Part shown: in pieces, positions 7,088 through 15,137 of the stretch
Layout of the letters: each line of letters opens with the position of its first letter
Numbering within the stretch: position 1 is the first letter of the stretch
From: Candidatus Rifleibacteriota bacterium
GTDB taxonomy: Bacteria > UBP17 > UBA6191 > JACPRK01
Assembly (NCBI GenBank): GCA_016213865.1
Contig: JACQZL010000108.1
Span: forward strand, 7,631 to 33,321
DNA: 25,691 nt
Reading direction: 5' to 3'
Program-made: the position numbers and the translations under genes
The notes under the pieces: generated by a model
Database searches by the model: none
What the model was told of the DNA's origin: nothing
The model's input: only the letters and a program-made list of their open reading frames with translations

Positions 7088-9039
7088 ACCTGCACTATCC
7101 CCAGCTTGAGGAACAACAGGAATACCTCCGGGTTGTCCGGGTCCAGGCCCATGGCCTGCACCATCGCACGATAGCCGGGCTCGTTCTTGGCCTTGAGAAA
7201 GGCCAGGAGGGCGACCGCGGGTGGCGGCAGGCCGGGACCCTCGCCAGGAGTGGCCCGGCCTTCCGCCGCGTCCAGTCCTCGCTTGGCCCTCTCGTCACCG
7301 GGCTTGTACCGGTTGGCCTCCTCGAAGTCGGCCTTGGAACTGGAACGATCGCCCATGTTCACCTTGGCCACCCCGATGTTGCAGCAAGTCTGACAGAGTC
7401 TCTCACGGATCTCGGGCGTGTCCGTCCATTGCCTGATCTTCTTTAGAAACTCCCTGATGTAGGTGTCGTGCCTTACGGAACCGCGCCAGTCCTCGGCCTT
7501 GAAGGCCTTCATCCCGGCGTCCAGGTTTGGCACTATGAGCTTGGTGACCAACTCGGAGCGGAACTTGTCGACGTCGCTGTCGGCCGGCTTGCGAAGGGCA
7601 GAGCGATAGGTCGCCTTGAGCTTGGTCCAGAACTCGTCGTTGACGATCACGTCGGCCCACGCCTCGAGGGCTGTCCTCCAATGGGAGTCCGCAGCACTGG
7701 TGGAGCCGGCCTCCTCCTTTTCGAGAGCGAGGCGATGATGGGCTATCGCCAGGTTGTGACGGATTCCCAGTTCGCGCGGGGACTTTGCTCTCTCCTTTTC
7801 CCACAGCTCGATGGCCCGATCGAGCTTTCCCGCCTGGGCGGCCCGGTGCGGCTCGCTTCCGGAGAAGGCCGCGAGCAACCTGGGGATCTTGGCGTTCGAA
7901 GGGTCGCACTGGCGGGCCTTCTCCAGCGCCTGGACCGCGGACGACGCGTTCCTCTGTCGGGTATGCTCGCAGGCCTTGTGAAGCCAGATCTTCGCCGCGG
8001 CAGGTCGCGCATCGGCATAGCTGGACGACGGGGGCAGCATCTGGAACCGCTCCAGGGCCTCGTCATGCTTGCCTCCCTTGAACAAGGCAACGGCCTGCAA
8101 GTACGTCAGTTCCGCATGGTCGGACTGGACTCGCGATTTCCCCGAGGCCAGCGTCGCGGCCTCGCTGTATCGACGCTCGTGAAGCAGCACCAGAAGGCGC
8201 ATCCGTGCCATCGGCCGTTCGAGCTCTTGGGGCGTCCGAGACTGGCATGCCGCGTCCAGGGCGGAGAGCCCACGGTCAGCCGCGCTCCAGTCCTGGCGCG
8301 CAATCGAGCGTGCAACCCGGGTCGACAGCAGCCAGGAGTGCAGCTCTCGAGACAGCCCCGGCGCGTTCGAGGCCGCCTCCAGCGTTTCGTCTGCGGCGGC
8401 GGATGCGCCCGCACGGGAGAGAGCAAGCGCCAGATAGGCTGTGGCGACGGGGTCACGGTGAGAGCCTGAGTTGGCTGCGCGAAACAGGCGTACGGCGTCC
8501 GCGAAGTCGCCGCCGTGAAAGGCCGCGATCCCCTGCAACAAGCCATGGCGGGCACTGTCTCCGTCCAGCGAGGCTGCCTTGCCAAAGGCCGTCCGGGCGG
8601 CGCTAAAGTGGCCCTGCGAAAGTTCCGAGCATCCGTGCCGCAGCAGGGCCTCCGCTCCGGCACATCCGACCTCTGCAGGTCTCGCCGGCGATTGCAGCAA
8701 CTCGTCGCACAACGGCAGGACCTCTCTGGTGCGACCGCTGGACAGCGCCTGCACCAGGAAGTGCTGCTGCAGAGCATGGAACTCTCGCGACCACCAACCG
8801 GTCCGGGCCAGCGGGCCCTCCCGTAGCGTCTTCCAGGATTCGACTGCTTCTGCAAGGAGCCCGCTCGAGGCCTGGGCAAACCCCAATCGATAAGGCGTGG
8901 AGACGCCCCGCTGGCCCAACTGCACGGCCTCCTGCAGGTGGACCGTGGCCTCCTTGAACCGGCCGGCCTGACACAGCAGGAGGCCCAGCCGGCGCAGCAC
9001 GAATAGCCTAGTCGAGTTTGCTGTCGAGGGCACGTTCAT
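7081..9039 (-). CDS. TPR protein
   Basis: This 652-residue protein is made mostly of TPR-like helix pairs. Clear ones are at about residues 12-42 (LRRLGLLLCQAGRFKEATVH), 310-335 (LTYLQAVALFKGGKHDEALE) and 545-580. Residues 427-482 carry a module with WR, ALEAW and FW that also occurs in the TPR protein at 12426-15137 and in the giant CHAT protein. A Gly/Pro-rich linker near 590-608 leads to a hydrophobic C-terminal segment. No enzyme motif is visible, so a scaffold or chaperone-adaptor role is the best inference. The ATG at 9037-9039 overlaps the previous gene by 32 bases without a good ribosome site. A GTG at 8998-9000, seven bases after that gene's stop, is an alternative start that would remove 13 residues. 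Confidence 0.8.
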   Translation of the reverse strand: MNVPSTANSTRLFVLRRLGLLLCQAGRFKEATVHLQEAVQLGQRGVSTPYRLGFAQASSGLLAEAVESWKTLREGPLARTGWWSREFHALQQHFLVQALSSGRTREVLPLCDELLQSPARPAEVGCAGAEALLRHGCSELSQGHFSAARTAFGKAASLDGDSARHGLLQGIAAFHGGDFADAVRLFRAANSGSHRDPVATAYLALALSRAGASAAADETLEAASNAPGLSRELHSWLLSTRVARSIARQDWSAADRGLSALDAACQSRTPQELERPMARMRLLVLLHERRYSEAATLASGKSRVQSDHAELTYLQAVALFKGGKHDEALERFQMLPPSSSYADARPAAAKIWLHKACEHTRQRNASSAVQALEKARQCDPSNAKIPRLLAAFSGSEPHRAAQAGKLDRAIELWEKERAKSPRELGIRHNLAIAHHRLALEKEEAGSTSAADSHWRTALEAWADVIVNDEFWTKLKATYRSALRKPADSDVDKFRSELVTKLIVPNLDAGMKAFKAEDWRGSVRHDTYIREFLKKIRQWTDTPEIRERLCQTCCNIGVAKVNMGDRSSSKADFEEANRYKPGDERAKRGLDAAEGRATPGEGPGLPPPAVALLAFLKAKNEPGYRAMVQAMGLDPDNPEVFLLFLKLGIVQVR

Positions 9040-11455
9040 AGGCGCCGATGGCGTCAGTTACTCGGCCGGAGCCTTCGAAGGTCTTTCCCAGCATGGCGAA
9101 GGCCACTCCGTGCCGGCTGTGCGTCTGCGTTACCTGTTTCAGCATGGACTCTGCCTGTTTGAGGGCTCCGCTTCTCATGTAGACGGCGGCGGCGGCGCAC
9201 AAGAGGTCCGGGTCACCCGGGGCCCGGGCCAAGCCCTGCTTGAGCATGTCCACGGCGAGCTGGGTCTGCCCGTGGTGCAGGTAGACGTTGCCTAGCAGCA
9301 GGAAGGGGCGGTGATCGGTAGCATTGCTTTGCAGATGGGCCTTCAGCAGGGTGGGCAATCGCTCATTGCGGCCCAGGTGGGCCATCGCGCAGGCCAGGTA
9401 GTAGTTGGCCTCACGGTGCTTGGGTTCAACAGCCAGCACCGCTTCGTAGTCGCGAACCGCCGCCTCGAACTCGCGGCTGCGCGCTCTCGCCCTGGCGCGG
9501 AGGAACCGATGTCGCACGCTCAAGCCCTCGAGTGGCCCGAGCAGTTGTCCCACTTCCGCATAACGCTCCCGGGCGTAAGCCAGTTCGGCCCTCAACAGCC
9601 GGGCTTCGGTTGGCCATCCAGCCCGAGCTGGCTGGCCGGTCGTCGCCGCCGACGCCTCCGGGACTCCGGTCAACAGCTCGGCAGCCATCTCTTGACGTCC
9701 CGCGTCGAACCGCAAACGGGCGAGCTTGACTCGGGCCCGAACATGGCGCGGGTCCAGTTCGAGGACTCGTTCGAGCCGAGCGGCGACCTTGCCGAGATCG
9801 GGTGTCTCCAGCCGGCCGAGGCAGTCTGCGAGATGGTAGAGGGCCACTGCGTCCCTGGGATCTAACTCGGCCGCGCGCTCGAGTGGACCGAGCGCGGGGC
9901 CCACTCCCTCGAGCACACGCAGGCACAGACCGAGCCCCAGACAGAGTCGGGCAGTCGCTCCGGGTCCGCCGGCCAGAGGTCTCAGCACCTCCAGCGCCTG
10001 GGCCAGATTCGCGCGGTCGGCCGCCGAGACACCCTCGGGGAAGTCCTCGTTGCGCCCGAGCAGATCTTCCACCATGGCTTGTCCGAGGAGGTCGCGGGCG
10101 GCGGCCAGCGCGGGCTGGAGCCGCAGTATCTCCTGGCAGGTGCGCACGGAGTCTCCCGGCCGGTGGCAGGCCAGGTGGATTCGGGCCAACCCCAGGTGCG
10201 CTTCGACGGCCACGGTCCGAAGTCGCGTCGCCCGTTGATAGGTCTCCTGGGCCGTCTGCCATCGACCCTCTCGCTCGTCGAGCTTCGCCAGTTCCAGCAA
10301 GGCCCAGTCGACCTCGGCTCGCCACGTGAGAAGCTCCTGCAGGCGCTTTCTTTGCAGGCTCGCTTGACCTGCTGCGTTCGCGGAGCTGGCCCCGGTCGCG
10401 GAGCACCAGGAGCGGAGCATCTGGTAGACGGTGGCCGTCTCGGCCCCCGGGTCAGCGGGGCCACGGAGCTTCACGAACCACATGTAGAACTCGAGGGCCT
10501 CGGTGGACGTGAGCTTTTTTCGGGCAGCGCTCGAGGCCAGACATGCCACGGCCTCCGGCGTGCTGCGCAGGTCGAGGCCACGCTGGGCCTGGTAGAAGTG
10601 GTTCTCGGCTCGGTCCAGCGAGCCGGACTTGAACCGGAGCTTGCCCAGCCGGAGGTGGACTTGCGACAGCGCCGCGTTTCTCTTGGCGCCGCACTGCTGC
10701 ACTTCCAGCGCATTCAGCCGCTGCAGGCTCTCCTCGAGAAGCTCCGTCGCCGCGGCCTCCTTACCCGCTGCGAGGAATCGGTCGGCCCGTGCCAACTCGG
10801 CCGCCGATATCGACAGCAGACACTGCTCCATTCGGCTCCTGGCCGCGGCGAGCTGGGGCCTCACCGTGGCCACCTCGGACGAGTTCGCGTGCTCCAGGCG
10901 GCCGAGCTGGGCCGCCAGCGCGCGCACCTGGGCGACGGCCACCGGGTATGGGCACAAGCGACCGCGAAGACCTTCGGTGACCGCGGCGAAGATCCCCAGG
11001 AAGATCATGGAGCCGAGGGTCGTTATCCAGAAGGTGGACCACCACCAATGCACGAAGCATGCCGCCGAGCCCAGCACGACGACCGTGGGCCCGAAGAACA
11101 GCAACTGCTGGAGTTTGAACTCCTGGTAGCCGACGGCCGCCGTGAACTGCCACACGGACGAGCAGAGCACCAGCGCCAGGACCCCGGCCCACAGCGAACC
11201 TGTGCCGCAATAGGCGAGGTACATCAAGTCCATCGTCAGGAAGATGAAGCAACTGTGGACAAGCTGTTCCTTGCGGGCAGCGGTGACGCGGCGCGGCAGG
11301 AGGGCAATCAACCCAATCCCGGCGATGCAGCCCAGCAGGATCAACTCGCAGATCGGGAACAGCGTGGGCGAGCCGCTCGCGAGTTGCCTCGTGAGCGAGT
11401 TGTACGCGTTGCTCAGCGTGTCGAGAGCCGTCAGTATGACGGAAGAAGAGGCCAT
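9008..11455 (-). CDS. Membrane-anchored TPR protein
   Basis: This is an 815-residue protein. Five hydrophobic helices fall at about residues 32-53, 66-84, 87-109, 117-137 and 141-160. Basic residues after the first (PRRVTAARK) and after the last (EGLRGR) predict a periplasmic N-terminus and a cytoplasmic C-terminal domain. Residues 205-815 are a long run of TPRs; good matches are near 265-295, 415-450, 535-580, 660-690 and 718-755. It is the only gene here with clear membrane segments, so it may tether the chaperone/protease assembly to the inner membrane. It starts with ATG at 11453-11455 after a GGAG ribosome site, 46 bases behind the MshEN-like gene. No catalytic motif is seen. Confidence 0.85.
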   Translation of the reverse strand: MASSSVILTALDTLSNAYNSLTRQLASGSPTLFPICELILLGCIAGIGLIALLPRRVTAARKEQLVHSCFIFLTMDLMYLAYCGTGSLWAGVLALVLCSSVWQFTAAVGYQEFKLQQLLFFGPTVVVLGSAACFVHWWWSTFWITTLGSMIFLGIFAAVTEGLRGRLCPYPVAVAQVRALAAQLGRLEHANSSEVATVRPQLAAARSRMEQCLLSISAAELARADRFLAAGKEAAATELLEESLQRLNALEVQQCGAKRNAALSQVHLRLGKLRFKSGSLDRAENHFYQAQRGLDLRSTPEAVACLASSAARKKLTSTEALEFYMWFVKLRGPADPGAETATVYQMLRSWCSATGASSANAAGQASLQRKRLQELLTWRAEVDWALLELAKLDEREGRWQTAQETYQRATRLRTVAVEAHLGLARIHLACHRPGDSVRTCQEILRLQPALAAARDLLGQAMVEDLLGRNEDFPEGVSAADRANLAQALEVLRPLAGGPGATARLCLGLGLCLRVLEGVGPALGPLERAAELDPRDAVALYHLADCLGRLETPDLGKVAARLERVLELDPRHVRARVKLARLRFDAGRQEMAAELLTGVPEASAATTGQPARAGWPTEARLLRAELAYARERYAEVGQLLGPLEGLSVRHRFLRARARARSREFEAAVRDYEAVLAVEPKHREANYYLACAMAHLGRNERLPTLLKAHLQSNATDHRPFLLLGNVYLHHGQTQLAVDMLKQGLARAPGDPDLLCAAAAVYMRSGALKQAESMLKQVTQTHSRHGVAFAMLGKTFEGSGRVTDAIGAYERALDSKLD

Positions 11456-11501
11456 CTGGAGGCTCCGGAGCCGGGAGGAGAGGTCATGCCGTGGCGGGTC
11501 A

Positions 11502-12032
11502 TCAATCGTGGAGGAAGTCGATGCCGAGTTGTGCCAGGAGGGCTTCGATGAGCCGGTCGGGCGTGATGAAACCGAGGTCGCAGAGGATCTCGCCCAGCTT
11601 GCGGCCGGTCCTTCCCTGTACCGACAGGGCCGTCTCGACCTGTGCTCGGGTCACCAGGCCGGCCTCCACCAGCAGTTCGCCCAGCAGGATCGAGGGGCGC
11701 GTGCGGCCGTCCGAGCTCCGCTGTCGATGCTGGACCTTGAGCGCATCGACAACGTCCTTCAGGGTCACATACCCCAGGCTGTAGAGGATGATGCCTAGCC
11801 GGCGGCGGCTCTCCGGGTGCTGTTGCTGGATGGTGAGCGCCTCGTCGAGTTGCGCGGTCGTGATCCTCCCCTGTTCGACCAGAATCTCGCCCAACTTCTG
11901 CGAGCGACGCTGCGACCCGGGAGGGGGCGCAACTGCCGGAGCTTCCCCGGGACCCTCGCGGGCTGCAGCCGGGTGTGAGACGCGCGGCCCCGGGGGCTTC
12001 GATCGGCACTCAGGGCCTTTCTCGTGGCTCAT
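11502..12032 (-). CDS. Protein with four MshEN-type (GspE/PilB N-terminal-like) repeats
   Basis: This is a 176-residue protein. The first 43 residues are polar and Pro/Ala-rich, probably disordered. The rest is four copies of a motif of about 24 residues with the pattern LGxILxxxGxITxxxLxxALxxQ (about residues 45-69, 78-101, 116-139 and 145-169). This matches the N-terminal domain of type II secretion/type IV pilus ATPases (T2SSE_N, MshEN). In MshE, tandem motifs beginning RLG bind cyclic di-GMP. Here the leading residue is K, R, L and K, so only the second keeps Arg and binding is uncertain. No ATPase domain is attached, so this is a stand-alone sensor or adaptor. The ATG at 12030-12032 shares ATGA with the stop of the preceding J-like gene. 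Confidence 0.8.
   Translation of the reverse strand: MSHEKGPECRSKPPGPRVSHPAAAREGPGEAPAVAPPPGSQRRSQKLGEILVEQGRITTAQLDEALTIQQQHPESRRRLGIILYSLGYVTLKDVVDALKVQHRQRSSDGRTRPSILLGELLVEAGLVTRAQVETALSVQGRTGRKLGEILCDLGFITPDRLIEALLAQLGIDFLHD
11523..11900 (-). repeat. Four in-frame MshEN-type repeats
   Basis: Four protein-level repeats of about 24 residues, paired two and two: a gap of about eight residues inside the first pair, five inside the second, and an Arg/Ser-rich linker between the pairs. The DNA copies are diverged, so the repeats are old. Confidence 0.75.
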
Positions 12033-12424
12033 CGCGATTCGAGATCCTCGTCCGGTATCGTCTCGCCCGCCGCTAGCTCGGGCAGCCAGACAAGCCGCAG
12101 CCGATCGGACGACGACCCGGTGACGGTGGCCGCCATCGCCCTCCCGAGCGCTCGGCCGAGAGCCGCACGGGTTTCGGCGCCCGGGGCTTCCGCCACAGAC
12201 GAGCCCATCCGATCGGGTCTGTAGTAGAAGAAGTCGAGGCCCAGGCGAGAGGGTTGCAGCCGCAACTCGTCTCGGGCCCATCGTTTGTGCCGCAGCCCGC
12301 GACTCATCAGTTCGTCGGCACTGTCCTTCACCTGGCGCATCGTCGTGTCGGGGCCAATGCCCAGTTCCGCCAGTTCGTCGTAGGCGACTGGCTTGTCCCA
12401 GCTCATCGCGGGGTCGCGGAACAT
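12029..12424 (-). CDS. Small J-like protein
   Basis: This is a 131-residue protein. Residues 14-67 closely match a segment of the giant CHAT protein (its residues about 1177-1233). Both share the pattern AY..L...GI.P...M, then ELM.RGL, then ARD.LRL.PSRL followed by DFF. The terminal part lines up with the last helix of J domains, as in the tandem J-like protein at 6475-7077, and the HPD tripeptide is absent. The remaining 60 residues hold an Ala-rich helix and a beta-like tail (RLRLVWLPEL). The likely start is ATG at 12422-12424, one base after the upstream stop; an in-frame ATG at 12404-12406 is the alternative. The frame stays open further upstream, but that overlaps the neighbour. I infer a docking adaptor for the Hsp70 or CHAT complex. 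Confidence 0.7.
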   Translation of the reverse strand: MFRDPAMSWDKPVAYDELAELGIGPDTTMRQVKDSADELMSRGLRHKRWARDELRLQPSRLGLDFFYYRPDRMGSSVAEAPGAETRAALGRALGRAMAATVTGSSSDRLRLVWLPELAAGETIPDEDLESR

Positions 12425-12425
12425 G

Positions 12426-15137
12426 TCAGCACCACTCTCCGGTTGCGCGGGCTTTGGACGACAATCTCTGCAGTTCGGGATCTTCCTGGAACTGCCGGCG
12501 GGCCCTGGCCAGGATCCGATTGGCCTTGTCGCAGTCTCCCGCCGACAGAGCGGAGCGGAAGTACGACAGGTACGTCCGCCGCAGAGTCTCCCTGACGGCC
12601 CCATCCGGGTCCTCGCGCTCGCGCAACAACCCGTTGAGCGACGAGATGGCCAGCTCGTACTGGCCCCGGGCGGCGGCCGCCCGGGCCTCCGAGTGGGCGT
12701 CGCTCATGTCAGACGACGAGATGGGCGACCCGGCGGCGCTGCCACGAGCCGCTCCCGCCTTGCACAACTCGATCATCGATTCCAGGGCCGTGGGCTGGGA
12801 GACGTGAGCCAGTTCCGACCTGGCCAGCGAGACCTCTCGCGCGATTTCCTGGTCGTCGGGGGCCTCGAGCGTGAGCTTGCCGAGCACTTTCAGCGCCTCT
12901 TCCACGGCCTGGACCCCCTCCGGGCGGCGGCCGAAACGGGCCAGGCTGGGAGCGTACAGTCGCAACACCGTCGCGTAGCTCATCGCCGTGCGTCGCACGT
13001 GAGGTGCCTTCGAGAAGGCGATTCGAAGGTCCCTGGCAGCATCGGCAAGCCGGCCGGCCCTGGCTCGCACGATGCCCCGGTCGGTCAGCGCTTCGGCCAG
13101 CAGGCCGTCGAGCGACTCGTCCTGAAGGGCTTCCGCGGCCGCCTCGAGGACGATCGCGGCCTGGTCCAGGTTCCGGCGCTCTGCCCAGAGCTTCCTGGCG
13201 CCGATGGCCCAGGACCTGACCGCATCGCGGGTCCGATCGCCCGAACCGGCCCGGGTGCCAGCCTGCAGCGCGGCTCTCCAGTGGGCCGTCGCGTCCGCGG
13301 CCTCGACCTCGGTGCCGCTGATGCAGGACCTCGCGATCCGCAGGTGAGCGTCAACTGCAAGCTCCAGGGCATCCTGAAGGAAGAGTCGCGTTCCGTCGTT
13401 TGGCTGTCCTTGGGCCAGCAACTCGGCAGCGGGGCCGAGGCGGCTGAAGCTTCGCCGGGCAGCCACGACCGGAGCTTCGTGGCCGCCGTCCGCCAGGGGG
13501 CCTTCGGGCTGGTTGCCCGCCTGCCGCAGAAGCTCCTCGAGGAGCTTCGCCAGGTCGCTTTCGTCGCGTTGCTGGCGGGTTGTCGAGAGACCGGACACCA
13601 GCCGCCCCACGGCCTGCTGATGTCCCAGCAGCCGCGCCATCAGCGGACCCATCGTCAGCGAGCCCCACGGAAGCTCCGGGCGGTTGCGGCTCACTTCCCG
13701 CAAGGCGCGACCGCCGCGTCTCTCGACGGCGTACTGCAACTCGAGGCCGTGCAGCAAATGGGCGCGCTCGCCCTGGCCGGCTTCCAGGGCAGCCGTTCTC
13801 GCTGCCGCCAGGTCACGGGCCGGCCGCTCGGCGAGCTCGGTGCGCACCTTGGTGCGTTCGGGCTCGAGGATGGGCTCGTCGTAGGCCGCCTGGCGCTCGG
13901 CGAAGAACGCCTCCCAGAATGGCCCTTCCTCCATGAGCGAGGCCCACGCTGCCAGTGCTCGCTCCCAGGTCTCGCTCGCGACTCCCGGGCTTGCGTCCGC
14001 CGGGAGGGACCGGGCGTCCCAATAGCAGCAGAGGGCCAAGGAGTGGAGCACTCCCGGGTCCGTGCGGCCCGACGACAGGGCGGCCAACAGCTCGCCGGCC
14101 AGGACCTGGCGAGCGCCGAAGAAGAGGCCGAGATACGGGTCGAGGCCGGGGGTGGGCACGCCAGCCGTGGCGCCGCCCCCGGGAGGACGCGACCGGGTCG
14201 TTTGCAGCTCTTGCAGTGCGGCGGCGCCCTGAGGCGAGCCCTGTCCGGGAGCCCAAAGGCTGGCCGCGGCTGACCCGGCCGCCGCCGGGTCAGAGCCGGC
14301 ACGGAGGCCGGCCCTACTGCCCTCGCGTTGCGCTCGGGCTGGCATGGGCAGCGCAGCCGTTGGAGCCAGCACGTCCGCCCAGCAGGCGTATCTCGGTTCG
14401 CCCGGGACGAGCTCTCTGCAGGCTTCGAGGTGCCGTCTGACCGAGTCGCCCTCGAGACCAACACATCCGTCCCGGAGCTGGGCAGCCGTCGCTCGAAAGA
14501 GCAGGTCGGCGCGCACGCGGCACTCCTCGGGCGAGGCTCCGGAGACCTCCCCCAACTCCGCCAGCACTGCTAGTGCGTCTTCGGTCGACTGCTGGTCGAG
14601 CAGCGACCTGGCTTCGCGGAGCGCGACGATCCTCGAGTTGGCGGCCAGTTGCGGCGGCGTTCCCGGCCCCTTGTCCAGGGCGGTCCAGTGCCGGCGGCAC
14701 TCGTCCCACGCGCCCAGTCGGGCGGCGAGCCAGCCCGAAAGGAAGCGCGTCCTGTCCGATTCGTTGCCGTCCGCGAGCCGGTCCAGCATTGCCCGGGCAG
14801 AGGAGAGGTCGTCTTGCTGCAGATAGAGGGCGGCAAGTTCCACCGCCGCGAGACGCCCCGTGGGCGGCCTCGAGGCCAGCGGCTCCAGCACGGCGACCGC
14901 CTGCTGCCACTTGCGCTGCAACCGCAGGGAGCGGCCCAGGTAAAAGCCCATGCGAGGGTCGGCGCCAGGGCCTTCGGAGAAGGGCCGCAGTGCCATCTCG
15001 GCTTCCAGGAAGGCGCCGGCCCGCATGGCCCGGGCAGCGCGTTGCAGCGCCTCGGCGGCGTGGGGCTCGCCAGCCTTCCCGGTCGCGGCCGCGGCGACCG
15101 GGTCCTGGCGAGTGCCGATGTCGAGCCCATCATCCAT
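12426..15137 (-). CDS. Large TPR protein
   Basis: This is a 903-residue protein of helical repeats. TPR-like pairs are visible at about residues 27-50, 63-90, 97-122, 660-710 and 815-880. Residues 365-420 carry the WR/FW module also found in the TPR protein at 7081-9039 and in the CHAT protein. An Ala/Gly/Pro-rich low-complexity insert lies at about residues 260-330 and coincides with paired GC-rich palindromes in the DNA (14270-14315). No enzyme motif or membrane helix is seen. The ATG at 15135-15137 overlaps the preceding gene by eight bases (ATGGATGA), implying coupled translation with the degenerate Hsp70-TPR protein. I infer a scaffold; its position between the Hsp70s and a J-like protein points to the chaperone complex. 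Confidence 0.8.
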   Translation of the reverse strand: MDDGLDIGTRQDPVAAAATGKAGEPHAAEALQRAARAMRAGAFLEAEMALRPFSEGPGADPRMGFYLGRSLRLQRKWQQAVAVLEPLASRPPTGRLAAVELAALYLQQDDLSSARAMLDRLADGNESDRTRFLSGWLAARLGAWDECRRHWTALDKGPGTPPQLAANSRIVALREARSLLDQQSTEDALAVLAELGEVSGASPEECRVRADLLFRATAAQLRDGCVGLEGDSVRRHLEACRELVPGEPRYACWADVLAPTAALPMPARAQREGSRAGLRAGSDPAAAGSAAASLWAPGQGSPQGAAALQELQTTRSRPPGGGATAGVPTPGLDPYLGLFFGARQVLAGELLAALSSGRTDPGVLHSLALCCYWDARSLPADASPGVASETWERALAAWASLMEEGPFWEAFFAERQAAYDEPILEPERTKVRTELAERPARDLAAARTAALEAGQGERAHLLHGLELQYAVERRGGRALREVSRNRPELPWGSLTMGPLMARLLGHQQAVGRLVSGLSTTRQQRDESDLAKLLEELLRQAGNQPEGPLADGGHEAPVVAARRSFSRLGPAAELLAQGQPNDGTRLFLQDALELAVDAHLRIARSCISGTEVEAADATAHWRAALQAGTRAGSGDRTRDAVRSWAIGARKLWAERRNLDQAAIVLEAAAEALQDESLDGLLAEALTDRGIVRARAGRLADAARDLRIAFSKAPHVRRTAMSYATVLRLYAPSLARFGRRPEGVQAVEEALKVLGKLTLEAPDDQEIAREVSLARSELAHVSQPTALESMIELCKAGAARGSAAGSPISSSDMSDAHSEARAAAARGQYELAISSLNGLLREREDPDGAVRETLRRTYLSYFRSALSAGDCDKANRILARARRQFQEDPELQRLSSKARATGEWC
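14270..14315. repeat. Two adjacent GC-rich palindromes inside the large TPR gene
   Basis: A perfect 10-base inverted repeat (CTGACCCGGC and its complement, four-base loop) at 14270-14293 abuts a second stem at 14292-14315 with GCCGGC arms and a six-base loop. They code for the Ala/Gly-rich insert of the TPR protein. No T-run follows, so this is not an intrinsic terminator. It looks like a small palindromic element captured in frame. Confidence 0.55.

Noticed and set aside
11461..11472. Perfect 12-base palindrome GGCTCCGGAGCC upstream of the membrane TPR gene
   Set aside because: It overlaps the ribosome site and might fold weakly, but the stem would be only about four base pairs, and short GC palindromes are common here.
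14270..14315. Possible intrinsic terminator
   Set aside because: The stems are strong but lie inside a coding frame and no T-run follows on either strand.
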